Below, piece after piece: positions 38,553 to 47,546 of a stretch of DNA of 64,000 bases (position 1 is its first letter; each line of letters opens with the position of its first letter). The notes below the pieces were generated by a model, which worked only from the letters and a program-made list of their open reading frames with translations, was not told where the DNA came from and did no database searches. The stretch is from an uncultured Verrucomicrobia subdivision 3 bacterium (GTDB lineage: Bacteria > Verrucomicrobiota > Verrucomicrobiia > Limisphaerales > UBA11358), in the NCBI GenBank assembly GCA_903850425.1, contig CAINLR010000106.1, positions 171,585 to 235,584 on the forward strand, written 5' to 3'. Made by a program: the position numbers and the translations under genes.

Positions 38553-39308
38553 TCACGGCTTGGTCGCGAAGGCCACGGTCGTGCCGCCGATGCGCGCGGG
38601 CCGGAAGGAGCTTTGCAACAGGTAACGCACGACGCCGGGATCTTGATGGCGGCAATCATGCCAGGCAATGATTCCGCCACTGCGCAGCATCCGCCAGCCT
38701 TTCTCCGAATCGCTTTTGACGTAATCAAAATTGTGCGCGCCGTCCACGAAGACAAAGTCCATTTTCCCGACCAAAGGAGTTTCGTCGAACTTAGCCGAGT
38801 CGCATTTCAAAAACTGGATGCGGGGGCGCAGGTCTGCCGGGACGAGGGAGCCTTTGCCGGTTTCCACGGCGATGGCGGCGTCTTCGGGGTCGGTGCCAAA
38901 CTGGGTGTTCAACGATTCGTCGGGCAAATCCAGCGTGTAGATGTCGCTGCCGGGCGGCAGGTTCAGGGCCAGTTGCGTGATGGAAATGCCCTTGAAGGTG
39001 CCGAATTCAAAAATCCTTTGGGAACGGGCGCGCTTGAGCAGGAGGAGCAGCGCGGTGAATTCCAGCAGCGAAATGGAGGCGTGGGTTTTGGGGAACATCA
39101 GCATCTTGATTTCCCACAGGTCGCCAGAAGTCGGGAGCAGATCGTTGACATCCACGACCGGCAGTTGCAGCAAGTCGCAGGCGTTATCCACGACGTCATC
39201 CGAAGCCGAAAGGGCGGTGCCGAGCACGTGGGACAAGCGGCGCGGGTTGGTCGCGGCGATTTTCACCAGTCGCGCGCCGAGTTGCGCTGCTTTGCCAAAC
39301 GAATTCAT
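38553..39308 (-). CDS. Class I SAM-dependent methyltransferase
   Basis: About 251 residues from the ATG at 39308; the frame extends to 39341. The methyltransferase core (Methyltransf_24-like) shows motif I IFEFGTFKGIS, the acidic strand DIYTLDLPDE, and MDFVFVDGAHNFDYVKSD with GGIIAWHDC. Such enzymes in polysaccharide loci methylate sugar hydroxyls, but the substrate is not shown by sequence. It is divergent from the acyltransferase at 39407, leaving about 100 bases for promoters. Confidence 0.88.
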   Translation of the reverse strand: MNSFGKAAQLGARLVKIAATNPRRLSHVLGTALSASDDVVDNACDLLQLPVVDVNDLLPTSGDLWEIKMLMFPKTHASISLLEFTALLLLLKRARSQRIFEFGTFKGISITQLALNLPPGSDIYTLDLPDESLNTQFGTDPEDAAIAVETGKGSLVPADLRPRIQFLKCDSAKFDETPLVGKMDFVFVDGAHNFDYVKSDSEKGWRMLRSGGIIAWHDCRHQDPGVVRYLLQSSFRPARIGGTTVAFATKP

Positions 39309-39406
39309 GGACGCAAAATAGTTGAAGGTGATTTGCCACAAAAGGACATTCTCGAATCCGCAGAAGATTATTGTGCGCTGGCGGACTTGTTGCTAACTAG
39401 GCGCAG

Positions 39407-39991
39407 ATGTTTTTGAAAGCTGTCATCAAGCTGGCCTTTACGGATACGCTAGCTGCTTGGTCGAACCGCGCGCAGCGGGCAAAATTGCGCGCTGGCGGCG
39501 TGGCGTTGCATCCGCAGGCGATCTTGATCCTGAAAACGAATAATTACAGTTTCGGCAAGGGGGTGACGATTGACGCGTTCAACTACGTTTGTGTCGTGCC
39601 CGACGCGACCGACCCCACTTACGACGGCGGTTTGTTCGTGGGCGACGAGGTTTACATTGGCCAATGGAACAATATTCGCGCCGCCGGCGGGGTCATCCGG
39701 ATCGGCAAAGGCACCATGGTTTCCCAAATGGTCAGCATCCTTGCCGCCAATCACCAGATGAAACGGGATCAGCCCATCTGGGTGCAACCCACCGAACGCA
39801 CGCGCACGGGCGTCACCATTGGCGAAGACGTCTGGCTGGGAGCCGGATCCACCATCCTGCCCGGGGTTGAAATTGGAAATGGCGCGGTGATCGCCGCCGG
39901 AGCGGTCGTGCGCGAAAACGTCCCGGCTTTTGCCATTTATGGCGGCGTGCCGGCGAAACCAATCGGGATTCGCGACGCCCCAGGTGCTTGA
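39407..39991 (+). CDS. Left-handed beta-helix acyltransferase
   Basis: A 194-residue hexapeptide-repeat transferase. Hexad patterns run from GKGVTIDAFNYVCV to VTIGEDVWLGAGSTILPG and IGNGAVIAAGAVV, closing with the canonical VPAFAIYGGVPAKPIG. ANHQMKRDQPIW holds the probable catalytic His. Members acetylate sugars with acetyl-CoA. It is the only plus-strand gene among minus-strand neighbours in this part of the locus. Confidence 0.9.
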   Translation: MFLKAVIKLAFTDTLAAWSNRAQRAKLRAGGVALHPQAILILKTNNYSFGKGVTIDAFNYVCVVPDATDPTYDGGLFVGDEVYIGQWNNIRAAGGVIRIGKGTMVSQMVSILAANHQMKRDQPIWVQPTERTRTGVTIGEDVWLGAGSTILPGVEIGNGAVIAAGAVVRENVPAFAIYGGVPAKPIGIRDAPGA

Positions 39992-39999
39992 TGGCAGAA

Positions 40000-41544
40000 T
40001 TATCTGATGCCAGCCCGGACCAAAATCGACCGGCCCCAATTCGGCAACCGGTCAGCCATTTGCGAGCGCAACATTTTTTCCAGGCCGTGGCGTAAGAATG
40101 CCCAGGTCGTCCACAGGCCAAAAACACCGCCGCCAATTCCCAACCGCATCACAGGGGACAAGTCGCGGGTGAGCCACCAAGTCAAAATACCCATCGGTGC
40201 CAGCCAGAGCGTCAGCACCAGGGCCGGTTTTTGCCAGCCCACGATTTCACGCCAGCTCAAACCGAAGTATTTCCGCGTGCGATACAGGCCATACGGCAAA
40301 CTCAACAGGGAGGTGCAGACGATGGAGGCCACCAGCATCGCGGTGATGCCGCCATGTTGGTAACAGGCAATGGTCAAGCCCACAAAGGCCGCGCCTTCGA
40401 TAAAAAATATGTAACGCATGAACTGGAATTTTTTGGACAATCCCACCAGTCCCGTATGCGCGTGCATGGCCACGCAGACCACCAGCCAGACGGCCAGCAG
40501 CAGATCGTTCACCGGCGGCCAGCCGATTTTGTCATCGTGCAACCAGACCGCGATAAACGCGCTGTTACACAGCGCAAACACGCCCCCGGCGGCCACGGCC
40601 GCGCCCAGCGAAAAAATCACGATCTGCTGAAAACGCTCCGCCAGGCGCGCTTTTTCCCCGCGCACCATCATCTCCGCCAGCGCCGGCGCCGAGTAGTCGA
40701 AGAACCGGAAGATGACCTGGGTGAGCAGTTGATAGACGCGCGTGCCCACCGTCCACACCGCCGCCGTTTCCAGGCCCAGCAGCCGCGTGAGCAGGATGGA
40801 CTGGCTGGCATTAATTAATTGGGTGCCGAGCGAATAAAGAAAGATGTCATTGCCGAAGGCGAACAGTTCCCGGAAGCGCGCCCGAGTCGCCACGCCCCAT
40901 TCGCGGCCGCGCGGCAGCAACTCCAGCCGCAGACAGCCGACGACGTTGACTGCAATATTGCCCAGCGTCATCACCGCCTGTCCCAAGAGGAAGCTGTAAA
41001 TCCCCAACCCGGCCGCGAAGCCCGCCCACATGGTGGCCAGATTGACGAGAAAAAACACCGACGCGCCGTAGTTGAAAACATCCACCCGCTGGTGGGCCTG
41101 CAGCAGGTGGCCGAAAATCCGCGCGGCAAACGTCAGGCCCAGCAAAACGGACTGCCCGATCATGAGCCAGACAAATTCCCCGCGCAATTCCGCTTTCACA
41201 TGCAGCAGCGAGCCGGCCAGCGTTGAAAGCGCGATTCCCACCAGGACAACAATCGCGCCCTGCACCACGCCGACCAGCGCACCGGTCTTGATGACGCTGC
41301 CATACGCGCCGTTCTGCCGTTCGTCCTTGTGGTCAATTAAGATGCGCGCCACCGAGCCGGCCATGCCCAGGTCAATCAGCGCGAGGTAGCCGCCGATGGA
41401 CGAGACCAGCGCCCAAAGCCCGAACTCCGCCGTGCCGAGGTAATGCCACGCCAGCTTGACGGACGCCAGCGTGTAAAAGATGTTCGCCCCCAGCATCAGG
41501 TAGCCGGCGAGCAGCGAGCGGGTGAATTTTTTCAGGCGGGACAT
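40000..41544 (-). CDS. Wzx-type polysaccharide flippase
   Basis: A 514-residue protein with about fourteen predicted membrane helices and the N-terminal LGANIFYTLASVKLAWHYLG typical of the PST/oligosaccharide flippase family. It should move a lipid-linked repeat unit across the inner membrane. A matching Wzy polymerase, Wzz-type chain regulator and Wza exporter are not seen nearby as separate genes. Its stop lies eight bases from the convergent acyltransferase stop. Confidence 0.9.
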   Translation of the reverse strand: MSRLKKFTRSLLAGYLMLGANIFYTLASVKLAWHYLGTAEFGLWALVSSIGGYLALIDLGMAGSVARILIDHKDERQNGAYGSVIKTGALVGVVQGAIVVLVGIALSTLAGSLLHVKAELRGEFVWLMIGQSVLLGLTFAARIFGHLLQAHQRVDVFNYGASVFFLVNLATMWAGFAAGLGIYSFLLGQAVMTLGNIAVNVVGCLRLELLPRGREWGVATRARFRELFAFGNDIFLYSLGTQLINASQSILLTRLLGLETAAVWTVGTRVYQLLTQVIFRFFDYSAPALAEMMVRGEKARLAERFQQIVIFSLGAAVAAGGVFALCNSAFIAVWLHDDKIGWPPVNDLLLAVWLVVCVAMHAHTGLVGLSKKFQFMRYIFFIEGAAFVGLTIACYQHGGITAMLVASIVCTSLLSLPYGLYRTRKYFGLSWREIVGWQKPALVLTLWLAPMGILTWWLTRDLSPVMRLGIGGGVFGLWTTWAFLRHGLEKMLRSQMADRLPNWGRSILVRAGIR

Positions 41545-41619
41545 GCGGTCGTCAGTTCATTGGAACGCGCCGGGCGCCGTTTGTTCAAACAGGAAAGTGA
41601 AACTCATGGTGTTTCGCGT

Positions 41620-42864
41620 TCAGCGAACGTGCTGCGCCACCGCTTGCGCATAAAAATTCCGCATCGTCTCGTTGATCTGGCGCATGGTGAAATTTTTCTG
41701 CACATGCGCGCGGGCGGCGGCAGACATCGTGGCGAGCAACGCGCGGTCGCGGTCAATTTTTTCCAGAAAGCCGGCGAGGGCGGCGACGGCTTCCGCCGGA
41801 TTCGTCGCGGGCGCAGCGAAGCCGGTTTCCGGCGTGATCTGCGAGGCGGGCCCGCCGATGTCCAGACACGCGACCGGCCGGCCGGCGGCCATCGCTTCGA
41901 GACAGACATTGCCGAAACCTTCGTGCAGCGCCGGGTGCAGCAGCACATGCGACTGGCCCAGTTTCTCCAGCACATCGGCATACTTCGGCAGCGTGCCAAG
42001 AAATTTCACCCGCGCCGCCACGCCGCTGTTGGCGGCGGTTTTCTCCAATTCACCACGGAACGGGCCGTCGTTCACAATCCACAACTCGGCGGCGGAATTA
42101 TTTTTCGCGAACTGCGCAAAGGCGCGGATGGCGAGGTAAAATCCCTTCCAATGCACATGCCGGCCCACGCAGATGGCGCGCAGCGGACCGGGCGGCGGCG
42201 CGGGCAGGGCGGCGAATTGCGCGAGATCTTTTTCCGTGAGCGCCATCTGCGGCATCTGCTCCACGCGCCGCGCGCCCAGTCGTTTCAACGCCGCGCACGT
42301 CTCGCGTGTGACACCGATGGCGATGGTCGCGGCGGCCGCCGTCGCGCGCAGCGCCGTGCTGCGTTCGCAGAAATTCCGCGCGCCATCGCGGGCAACTTCG
42401 GACAGCCGGTAGCGCAGTGGCAGTGCCGAAACAAAGGCGCGCGGCGGCGTTTCGGCGGCCCCGACCGGGCCCCAGATGAACGGCAGATTCAATTCCCGCA
42501 AACCGCTGGGCGACCAGTAGCGGCCGTAGGTCACGTGGTGGACCAGATCGAATTTTATCTTCGCGTGCAGGTCGCGCACCTGGCGGCGCAGCCGGCCCTG
42601 CCAGAGGTGGTAGTGCAGCGCGTTGGTGGCGGCGGGGGGGGCCAACCAACTTAACGGCGGCGGCAGCTCGAAAAAAATCGGATGAAAATTCGGCAGCGGA
42701 TTTTGGGCCAGCCACGGTTCGGTGAGTTCGCGGTAATGATGGTTGTCGCAGATGACCGCCCAGACCTCGTGTTCCTTCAGGGCTTCGTTGATGGTGCGCC
42801 AGGCGTTGCCCGGCTCGGAGGTCTGGCAGGGAAAACACGAATAGGTCGAAAGCAAAACTTTCAT
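41620..42864 (-). CDS. GT4-family glycosyltransferase
   Basis: About 414 residues starting MKVLLSTYSCFPCQTSEPGN at 42864; the longer frame to 42909 overlaps the preceding gene. GT-B features are HHVTYGRYWSPSG, AICVGRHVHWKGFYLAIRAF in the donor domain and the EX7E-type HEGFGNVCLEAMAAGRPVA. It directly follows the GT2 gene with one base between, so the two transferases are probably made together and act in sequence. Confidence 0.92.
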   Translation of the reverse strand: MKVLLSTYSCFPCQTSEPGNAWRTINEALKEHEVWAVICDNHHYRELTEPWLAQNPLPNFHPIFFELPPPLSWLAPPAATNALHYHLWQGRLRRQVRDLHAKIKFDLVHHVTYGRYWSPSGLRELNLPFIWGPVGAAETPPRAFVSALPLRYRLSEVARDGARNFCERSTALRATAAAATIAIGVTRETCAALKRLGARRVEQMPQMALTEKDLAQFAALPAPPPGPLRAICVGRHVHWKGFYLAIRAFAQFAKNNSAAELWIVNDGPFRGELEKTAANSGVAARVKFLGTLPKYADVLEKLGQSHVLLHPALHEGFGNVCLEAMAAGRPVACLDIGGPASQITPETGFAAPATNPAEAVAALAGFLEKIDRDRALLATMSAAARAHVQKNFTMRQINETMRNFYAQAVAQHVR

Positions 42865-42865
42865 T

Positions 42866-43702
42866 TCACATCCGGTTCCACCAAACCGCCGTGGGTTTGG
42901 CCACCTCAAATTTCACGCGGCGATCGGGGCTGGGCTTGGTGTAAATAGCGTAGCTCGTCGGCCCCAGCTTGAAATGGCCGGCGTAGAAACGGCGCAGGCG
43001 GTGGCTCACGATCCACAGTGGTTTCAAGAGCCGCAGCCAGGCGGGAATCATCCGCTCGGTCTCGGCCTTTTCGCGGAGCGCGTTCGGCTTCATGTTCATG
43101 TTCTCCCCGGTGTCGGCGAACGTGGAGGTGAAGGTGTCGCACACGCCCATCGGCACTTGGTTTTTCAGCAGGGCCAGCGTCCAGTGAAAATCGCCGAGGT
43201 CGCGCCAGCGCGTGTCGAAAAACAAATTCCGTTCGGTGATGACTTTGCGGCGCAGAAACACCGAGCTGGTCAAAAAGGGAAACCGGAACCAGATGTGGCG
43301 CGGATTCGGCGGGAGCAACTGGCGGTGGCAGATGTAATTGCCGTCGCCGTCGGTGATGATGCTGCCGGCGAGCGCGACTTCGACACGCGGATTTTCCTCA
43401 AAAAATTTCTGCACCGCCGCGAGCGCGCCGGGCAGGTATTGTTCGTCGCAATTCAGATACGCCAGAATGTCGCCGGTCGCGCGGCGGTAGCCCCGGTTGA
43501 CGGCGTCATACATACCGGCATCCTTTTCGATGAACGCCTTGACGCGCGGGTCGTGCGGCAGCCAGTCTTGGGTGCCGTCGTCGGAACACGAATCCTGCAC
43601 GATGTGCTCCACCTCGACGCCGTGTTGATCGGCGATGGACGCAATGCACAACTTGAGCCACGCGGAATTGCGGAAGCTTGGCGTGATGATGGAAAATTTC
43701 AT
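42866..43702 (-). CDS. GT2-family glycosyltransferase
   Basis: A 278-residue GT-A transferase. It starts MKFSIITPSFRNSAWLKLCI, followed by HIVQDSCSDDGTQDWL and the metal-site region ILAYLNCDEQYLPGAL, in which the usual DxD is NCDEQ-like. No membrane helix is seen, so it is a cytoplasmic enzyme adding a sugar to the growing lipid-linked unit. It is divergent from the APS kinase gene, with 193 bases between. Confidence 0.92.
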   Translation of the reverse strand: MKFSIITPSFRNSAWLKLCIASIADQHGVEVEHIVQDSCSDDGTQDWLPHDPRVKAFIEKDAGMYDAVNRGYRRATGDILAYLNCDEQYLPGALAAVQKFFEENPRVEVALAGSIITDGDGNYICHRQLLPPNPRHIWFRFPFLTSSVFLRRKVITERNLFFDTRWRDLGDFHWTLALLKNQVPMGVCDTFTSTFADTGENMNMKPNALREKAETERMIPAWLRLLKPLWIVSHRLRRFYAGHFKLGPTSYAIYTKPSPDRRVKFEVAKPTAVWWNRM

Positions 43703-43895
43703 GTGCAGCCCGGTTTCAAATCAAAAAGCCGTATGCGGGAGCGGACGGCTCGGAGCCAAGATAAGCCAATCGTTTTTGCGCCGTCAAACTATCCTTGGAG
43801 TTTTCCCGCCGCCGGGTGCGGGCGGTCCTTTTTTGGAATCCCTCCTTGTCGAGGCCAATTCCAGTCCCTACTTTGGGGCACCGATTTTTCCACTC

Positions 43896-44435
43896 ATGAA
43901 AACCATTGCAAAAGCATTCTGGCTGTTTGGCCGGTCCGGGGCCGGCAAAACCACCCTGGCGCAACGGCTGCGCACCAGCCTGCTGGACCGCAACCTGCCC
44001 GTGGTTTGCCTGGACGGCGATGAGATGCGTGCGACCCTGTGCTCGGATTTGGGTTTCAAGTCGGAGGCCCGGCTGGAAAACCACCGGCGCATCGCTGAAA
44101 TCGCCCGGCTCCTCAACAACCAGGATTTGAACGTAGTGGTGGCCACGATGGCGCCCGAGCACCTGCACCGCGACACGGTCGCGAAAATTCTCGGCCGGCA
44201 TCTGGTCTGGTTTTACATCCACGCGCCCTTGGACGTGTGCATCGAGCGGGATCCGAAAGGGCTCTACAAACGCGCGCTGGCGGGGCAAATCCAGCAGTTG
44301 ACCAATTATCCGTTCGAGCCGCCCCGGCCGGCGGAGCAGGAAAATTACATCAACACCGTGACGCAGGACATTGCCGGCTGCCACCAGTCAATGCTCGAGA
44401 CGGTCCGGAACCATTTGAAAGACTTCACCATTTGA
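43896..44435 (+). CDS. cysC: Adenylyl-sulfate (APS) kinase
   Basis: A 179-residue kinase making PAPS from adenylyl sulfate and ATP. The P-loop GRSGAGKTT is at about 12-20, the APS-binding LDGDEMR follows, then GFKSEARLENHRRIAEIA and the family signature RDPKGLYKRALAGQI. The start at 43896 fits family length; the frame is open to 43635 but that part overlaps the GT2 gene. No ATP sulfurylase is nearby. The next gene, convergent, is a sulfotransferase that would use its product, so this copy probably supplies PAPS for glycan sulfation rather than for assimilation. Confidence 0.92.
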   Translation: MKTIAKAFWLFGRSGAGKTTLAQRLRTSLLDRNLPVVCLDGDEMRATLCSDLGFKSEARLENHRRIAEIARLLNNQDLNVVVATMAPEHLHRDTVAKILGRHLVWFYIHAPLDVCIERDPKGLYKRALAGQIQQLTNYPFEPPRPAEQENYINTVTQDIAGCHQSMLETVRNHLKDFTI

Positions 44436-44445
44436 ACGGCGGCCG

Positions 44446-45846
44446 TTAGTCCTCCATTTTGGAAAATTCCAGCCGGATGCGGCCCAGCGTGAGGATCAGG
44501 ATTTCCAGCAGGATGAAGCGCGTAAAGAAGTTCCAGGCAAACACGCCCAGGTTTTGATAATCCGCATCGCCGTCATATTGCACCAGCGGGGCGATCAAGG
44601 AGCTGAAGAGCACAAACAACGTGGCCCAGCGGGTGTTGACCACCAGCGCCAGCAGGGCGCACGGAACCCCGTAAAACACGATGAACATCAGGTGCGGGTT
44701 GGCATGGAGGTGGACAAAGGCGACCACGCCCAGCATCGCCGCGGCCGACAAGATCGTCAGCCGGTGAACCTGGAGGTCCCGCAGCAGCGAGGTCCGCTCG
44801 TCCACCGCGCCCGACGGCGGATTGACCAGCCATTTTTTGAGCAGGCGGTAAACACGCAGCCACACCAGCGGCAGAAATTCAAATCCCGCCCGCACCGCTG
44901 AATCGTAAAAGGACAACCCCCGGCCCACCACGTTGTGATAAACGAATTCGACCGGGCCGGGTTCCGTGGCCGGGGCGCTGGCCGCCGGCCGGAGCGAGCC
45001 GGCTTGGAGCCGTTCCCAGCGCTGGCGGTAGCGATCCAGCTTTTTGCGGATGCCGGGCGAGACCAGTTCCTGCGCGTATTTTTGGCGCTCAATGATGCCG
45101 CGCCGCAAGTAGGCGTGGTGCGGTGCTTTGTAAATGGCCGACAGGTCGGCCTGATTGAGTTGCAGCATCTGCGCGGCATACGGCACCTCGAGAAACTGGC
45201 AGAGTTCGCGGCAAACTTTTTCCGTCTGGTCCACAATATCCGCGTAGCTCACCCGGAAAATCCGCGCGCCGTGCTTTTCGATCTGCGCGGCCTGCCGGAT
45301 GGCCTGTTCCTGCTGGTAAATCATCCGGCTCAACATGCCGGGCTTGCCGAAAAAACGGGAGGTTTGCCCGGCCTTGAGCACGCTGCGGTAGATCTCCGCC
45401 GGGTCGCGCCACACGATGACGAAAGCGGCACCCGGATAGTGCGCGTGGAGCTGCCGCAGGCGGTCGCAATAAAACGGCGACTTCTCGCCGCAGACCGCTG
45501 CGCTTTTCAAGTCGCCAAACGCCCGATACAAGTCCGAAGGCGCGCGGATTTTTTTCAAGGTCGCCAGGTCTTTGCCCGCCACCAGCCGGTGCCGCGAAAG
45601 CGCCCGGTTGTAAAATTCGATCCGCTCGGCCCAGTCGCGCCGGAACCGGGCGGCCAGCAGGGGCCGGGGAAAATTCCACACGTCGCACTCATACATCAGA
45701 GCGATCTGGGGATTCTGATTTAAGATCGAGCACAGCAACGAAGTGCCGGAGCGAAAAACTCCAATGACTAGAATCGGCTTGTCAGTTGTCACGGTGAAAT
45801 CTTCATTTTGATCGGTGGTTTTCTCCGGGTTGACGTCGGTCCTCAA
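44446..45846 (-). CDS. Sulfotransferase with C-terminal membrane domain
   Basis: A 466-residue protein. The PAPS 5'-phosphosulfate loop GVFRSGTSLL (29-38) and the 3'-phosphate region FVIVWRDPAEIYRSVLKAG mark a sulfotransferase core (about 22-270). A linker follows. Residues 363-455 form about four membrane helices with a spacing like the membrane sensor units of signalling proteins (HANPHLMFIVFYGVPCALLA and FAWNFFTRFILLEILIL). That fusion is unusual. It sits 10 bases from the convergent APS kinase and overlaps the upstream nadE stop by four bases. The acceptor is probably the glycan or a lipid-linked intermediate. Confidence 0.85.
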   Translation of the reverse strand: MRTDVNPEKTTDQNEDFTVTTDKPILVIGVFRSGTSLLCSILNQNPQIALMYECDVWNFPRPLLAARFRRDWAERIEFYNRALSRHRLVAGKDLATLKKIRAPSDLYRAFGDLKSAAVCGEKSPFYCDRLRQLHAHYPGAAFVIVWRDPAEIYRSVLKAGQTSRFFGKPGMLSRMIYQQEQAIRQAAQIEKHGARIFRVSYADIVDQTEKVCRELCQFLEVPYAAQMLQLNQADLSAIYKAPHHAYLRRGIIERQKYAQELVSPGIRKKLDRYRQRWERLQAGSLRPAASAPATEPGPVEFVYHNVVGRGLSFYDSAVRAGFEFLPLVWLRVYRLLKKWLVNPPSGAVDERTSLLRDLQVHRLTILSAAAMLGVVAFVHLHANPHLMFIVFYGVPCALLALVVNTRWATLFVLFSSLIAPLVQYDGDADYQNLGVFAWNFFTRFILLEILILTLGRIRLEFSKMED

Positions 45847-47498
45847 GGTTGCGCCCGGAATTTTTGCGCCACCGGAATCCGCCGGCCCATGCCGAAGGCG
45901 CGCGGCGAAATCTTCAACGCCGGCGCGGCCTGCCGCCGTTTGTATTCGCTGAAATTCACCTTGTTCACCACGTCGTTCACCGTCACCGCCGCAAAACCGC
46001 GCGCGACGATCTCCAGTTTGCTCAAGTTCTTCACGACGTAACCATCCAGGATCGCGTCGAGCACCTCATACGGCGGCAGCGAATCCTGATCCGTCTGGTC
46101 TGGCCGCAATTCCGCGCTCGGCGGCTTGGCGATGGAATCGTGCGGAATGATTTCGCGGTCGCGGTTGACCCAGCGCGCGAGCTGGTAAATCTCCGTTTTG
46201 AAAACGTCCGCGATGGGTGCCAGCGCGCCGTTCATGTCGCCGTAAAGCGTGCAATAGCCGACGGCCATCTCCGATTTGTTGCCGGTCGTCAAGACCAGCG
46301 CGCCAAATTTATTCGACAGCGCCATCAACGTCACGCCGCGCAGCCGCGACTGGATGTTTTCCTCCGCCTCGTTCCGCTTCGTGCCGGCGAAAATATTTTC
46401 CAACTGCTTTTCCACCGCGTTGAACACCGGTTCGATGGGCAGCACTTCGTAACGCAGACCGAGATTTTTTGCCAGCAACTCGGCATCCGACAAACTACCG
46501 CTGCTCGAGTAGCGCGCGGGCATCGCCACACCGAAAACATTCTCCGCCCCGAGCGCCTCGGCCGCGAGCACCGCCACGAGCGCGGAATCAATGCCGCCGG
46601 ACAAACCGAGGATCACGGACTTGAAGCCGCATTTGCGAACGTAATCACGGATGCCCAGCGCCAGCGCGGAAAAAACCTGCGACTCGCGCGGAGGGAATTC
46701 CTTTTGAAGGTTGAAGGTTGAAGGTTGAATTTCCGACGCCAGTTCCACCACCAAGATTTCTTCCGCGAACCCTTGACCCAGCGCCAGCAATTCGCCGCTG
46801 GCATTCAGCGCCACGCTGTGGCCATCGAAAATTAATTCGTCATTCGCTCCGACCAGGTTCACCTGCGCCAGCGGGATTTTTTCGTCGCGCGCGACGCGCC
46901 GGAGCATCGCCAGCCGCGTCTTCTCCTTGCCCACGTTCCACGGCGACGCCGAGATGTTCAAAATGATTTCCGCGCCCTGCGCCACGAGTTCCTTCACCGG
47001 ATCGCGGCGATACAAGCGTTCCGGCCAGAAATCCTCGTCGTTCCAAATGTCTTCGCAAACGGTGATGCCGAGCCGGCGACCGTTAAAAACGAACGGCTCC
47101 ACTTTCTTGGCCGCCTCAAAATACCGGTCTTCGTCGAACACGTCGTAAGTTGGCAGCAGGCTTTTGTTTGTGCGCCAGATGATTTCGCCGTGCTGCAACA
47201 CGGCGGCGGCGTTGCGCAGCGCGCGACCGGGTCGCTCCGAGTTGGCATCCACAAAACCAACGCACAGCGGGACGGACCCGATCTGTTTGGCGGTGGCGGC
47301 GAGCGCCGCGAGATTGGCCTCAATGAAATCCGGCCGCTGCAGCAGATCGCGCGGCGGATAGCCGCAGAGAAAAAGTTCGGGCGCGAGGACAAATTCCGCG
47401 CCCTGGGCGACCGCCTGAGCGTAGGCGGCGACCAGCTTTTCGCGGTTGGCCGCGAAATCGCCGATGGTCGAGTTGAGCTGGAGCAGGCCGATTTTCAA
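45843..47498 (-). CDS. nadE: Glutamine-dependent NAD+ synthetase
   Basis: A 551-residue two-domain enzyme that makes NAD from deamido-NAD, ATP and glutamine. The N-terminal amidase has the triad Glu41 (LAPELFLCGYPP), Lys112 (RTNKSLLPTYD) and Cys148 (GITVCEDIW). The C-terminal synthetase has the PP-loop LSGGIDSALVAV (about 295-306). Both domains look complete. The linker (about residues 256-265) is encoded by a heptad repeat. It is a housekeeping gene inside a glycan locus, translationally coupled to the sulfotransferase. Confidence 0.95.
   Translation of the reverse strand: MKIGLLQLNSTIGDFAANREKLVAAYAQAVAQGAEFVLAPELFLCGYPPRDLLQRPDFIEANLAALAATAKQIGSVPLCVGFVDANSERPGRALRNAAAVLQHGEIIWRTNKSLLPTYDVFDEDRYFEAAKKVEPFVFNGRRLGITVCEDIWNDEDFWPERLYRRDPVKELVAQGAEIILNISASPWNVGKEKTRLAMLRRVARDEKIPLAQVNLVGANDELIFDGHSVALNASGELLALGQGFAEEILVVELASEIQPSTFNLQKEFPPRESQVFSALALGIRDYVRKCGFKSVILGLSGGIDSALVAVLAAEALGAENVFGVAMPARYSSSGSLSDAELLAKNLGLRYEVLPIEPVFNAVEKQLENIFAGTKRNEAEENIQSRLRGVTLMALSNKFGALVLTTGNKSEMAVGYCTLYGDMNGALAPIADVFKTEIYQLARWVNRDREIIPHDSIAKPPSAELRPDQTDQDSLPPYEVLDAILDGYVVKNLSKLEIVARGFAAVTVNDVVNKVNFSEYKRRQAAPALKISPRAFGMGRRIPVAQKFRAQP
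46704..46730. repeat. Heptad-periodic repeat inside nadE, locus D
   Basis: TTGAAGG is repeated three times in tandem, followed by TTGAAT. On the nadE strand it encodes the linker IQPSTFNLQ between the amidase and synthetase domains, in frame. It resembles a single arm of the inverted heptad repeats elsewhere in this window. Confidence 0.8.
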
Positions 47499-47546
47499 TG
47501 GGGGGAGAGGTTAATGCCAAATTGAAGATTCTGAAACCACGAAATC

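Noticed and set aside
41443-42654. 403-residue plus-strand frame opposite a GT4 gene and the flippase start
   Set aside because: Arg/Gly/Gln-rich antisense shadow; the minus-strand genes have clear family motifs.
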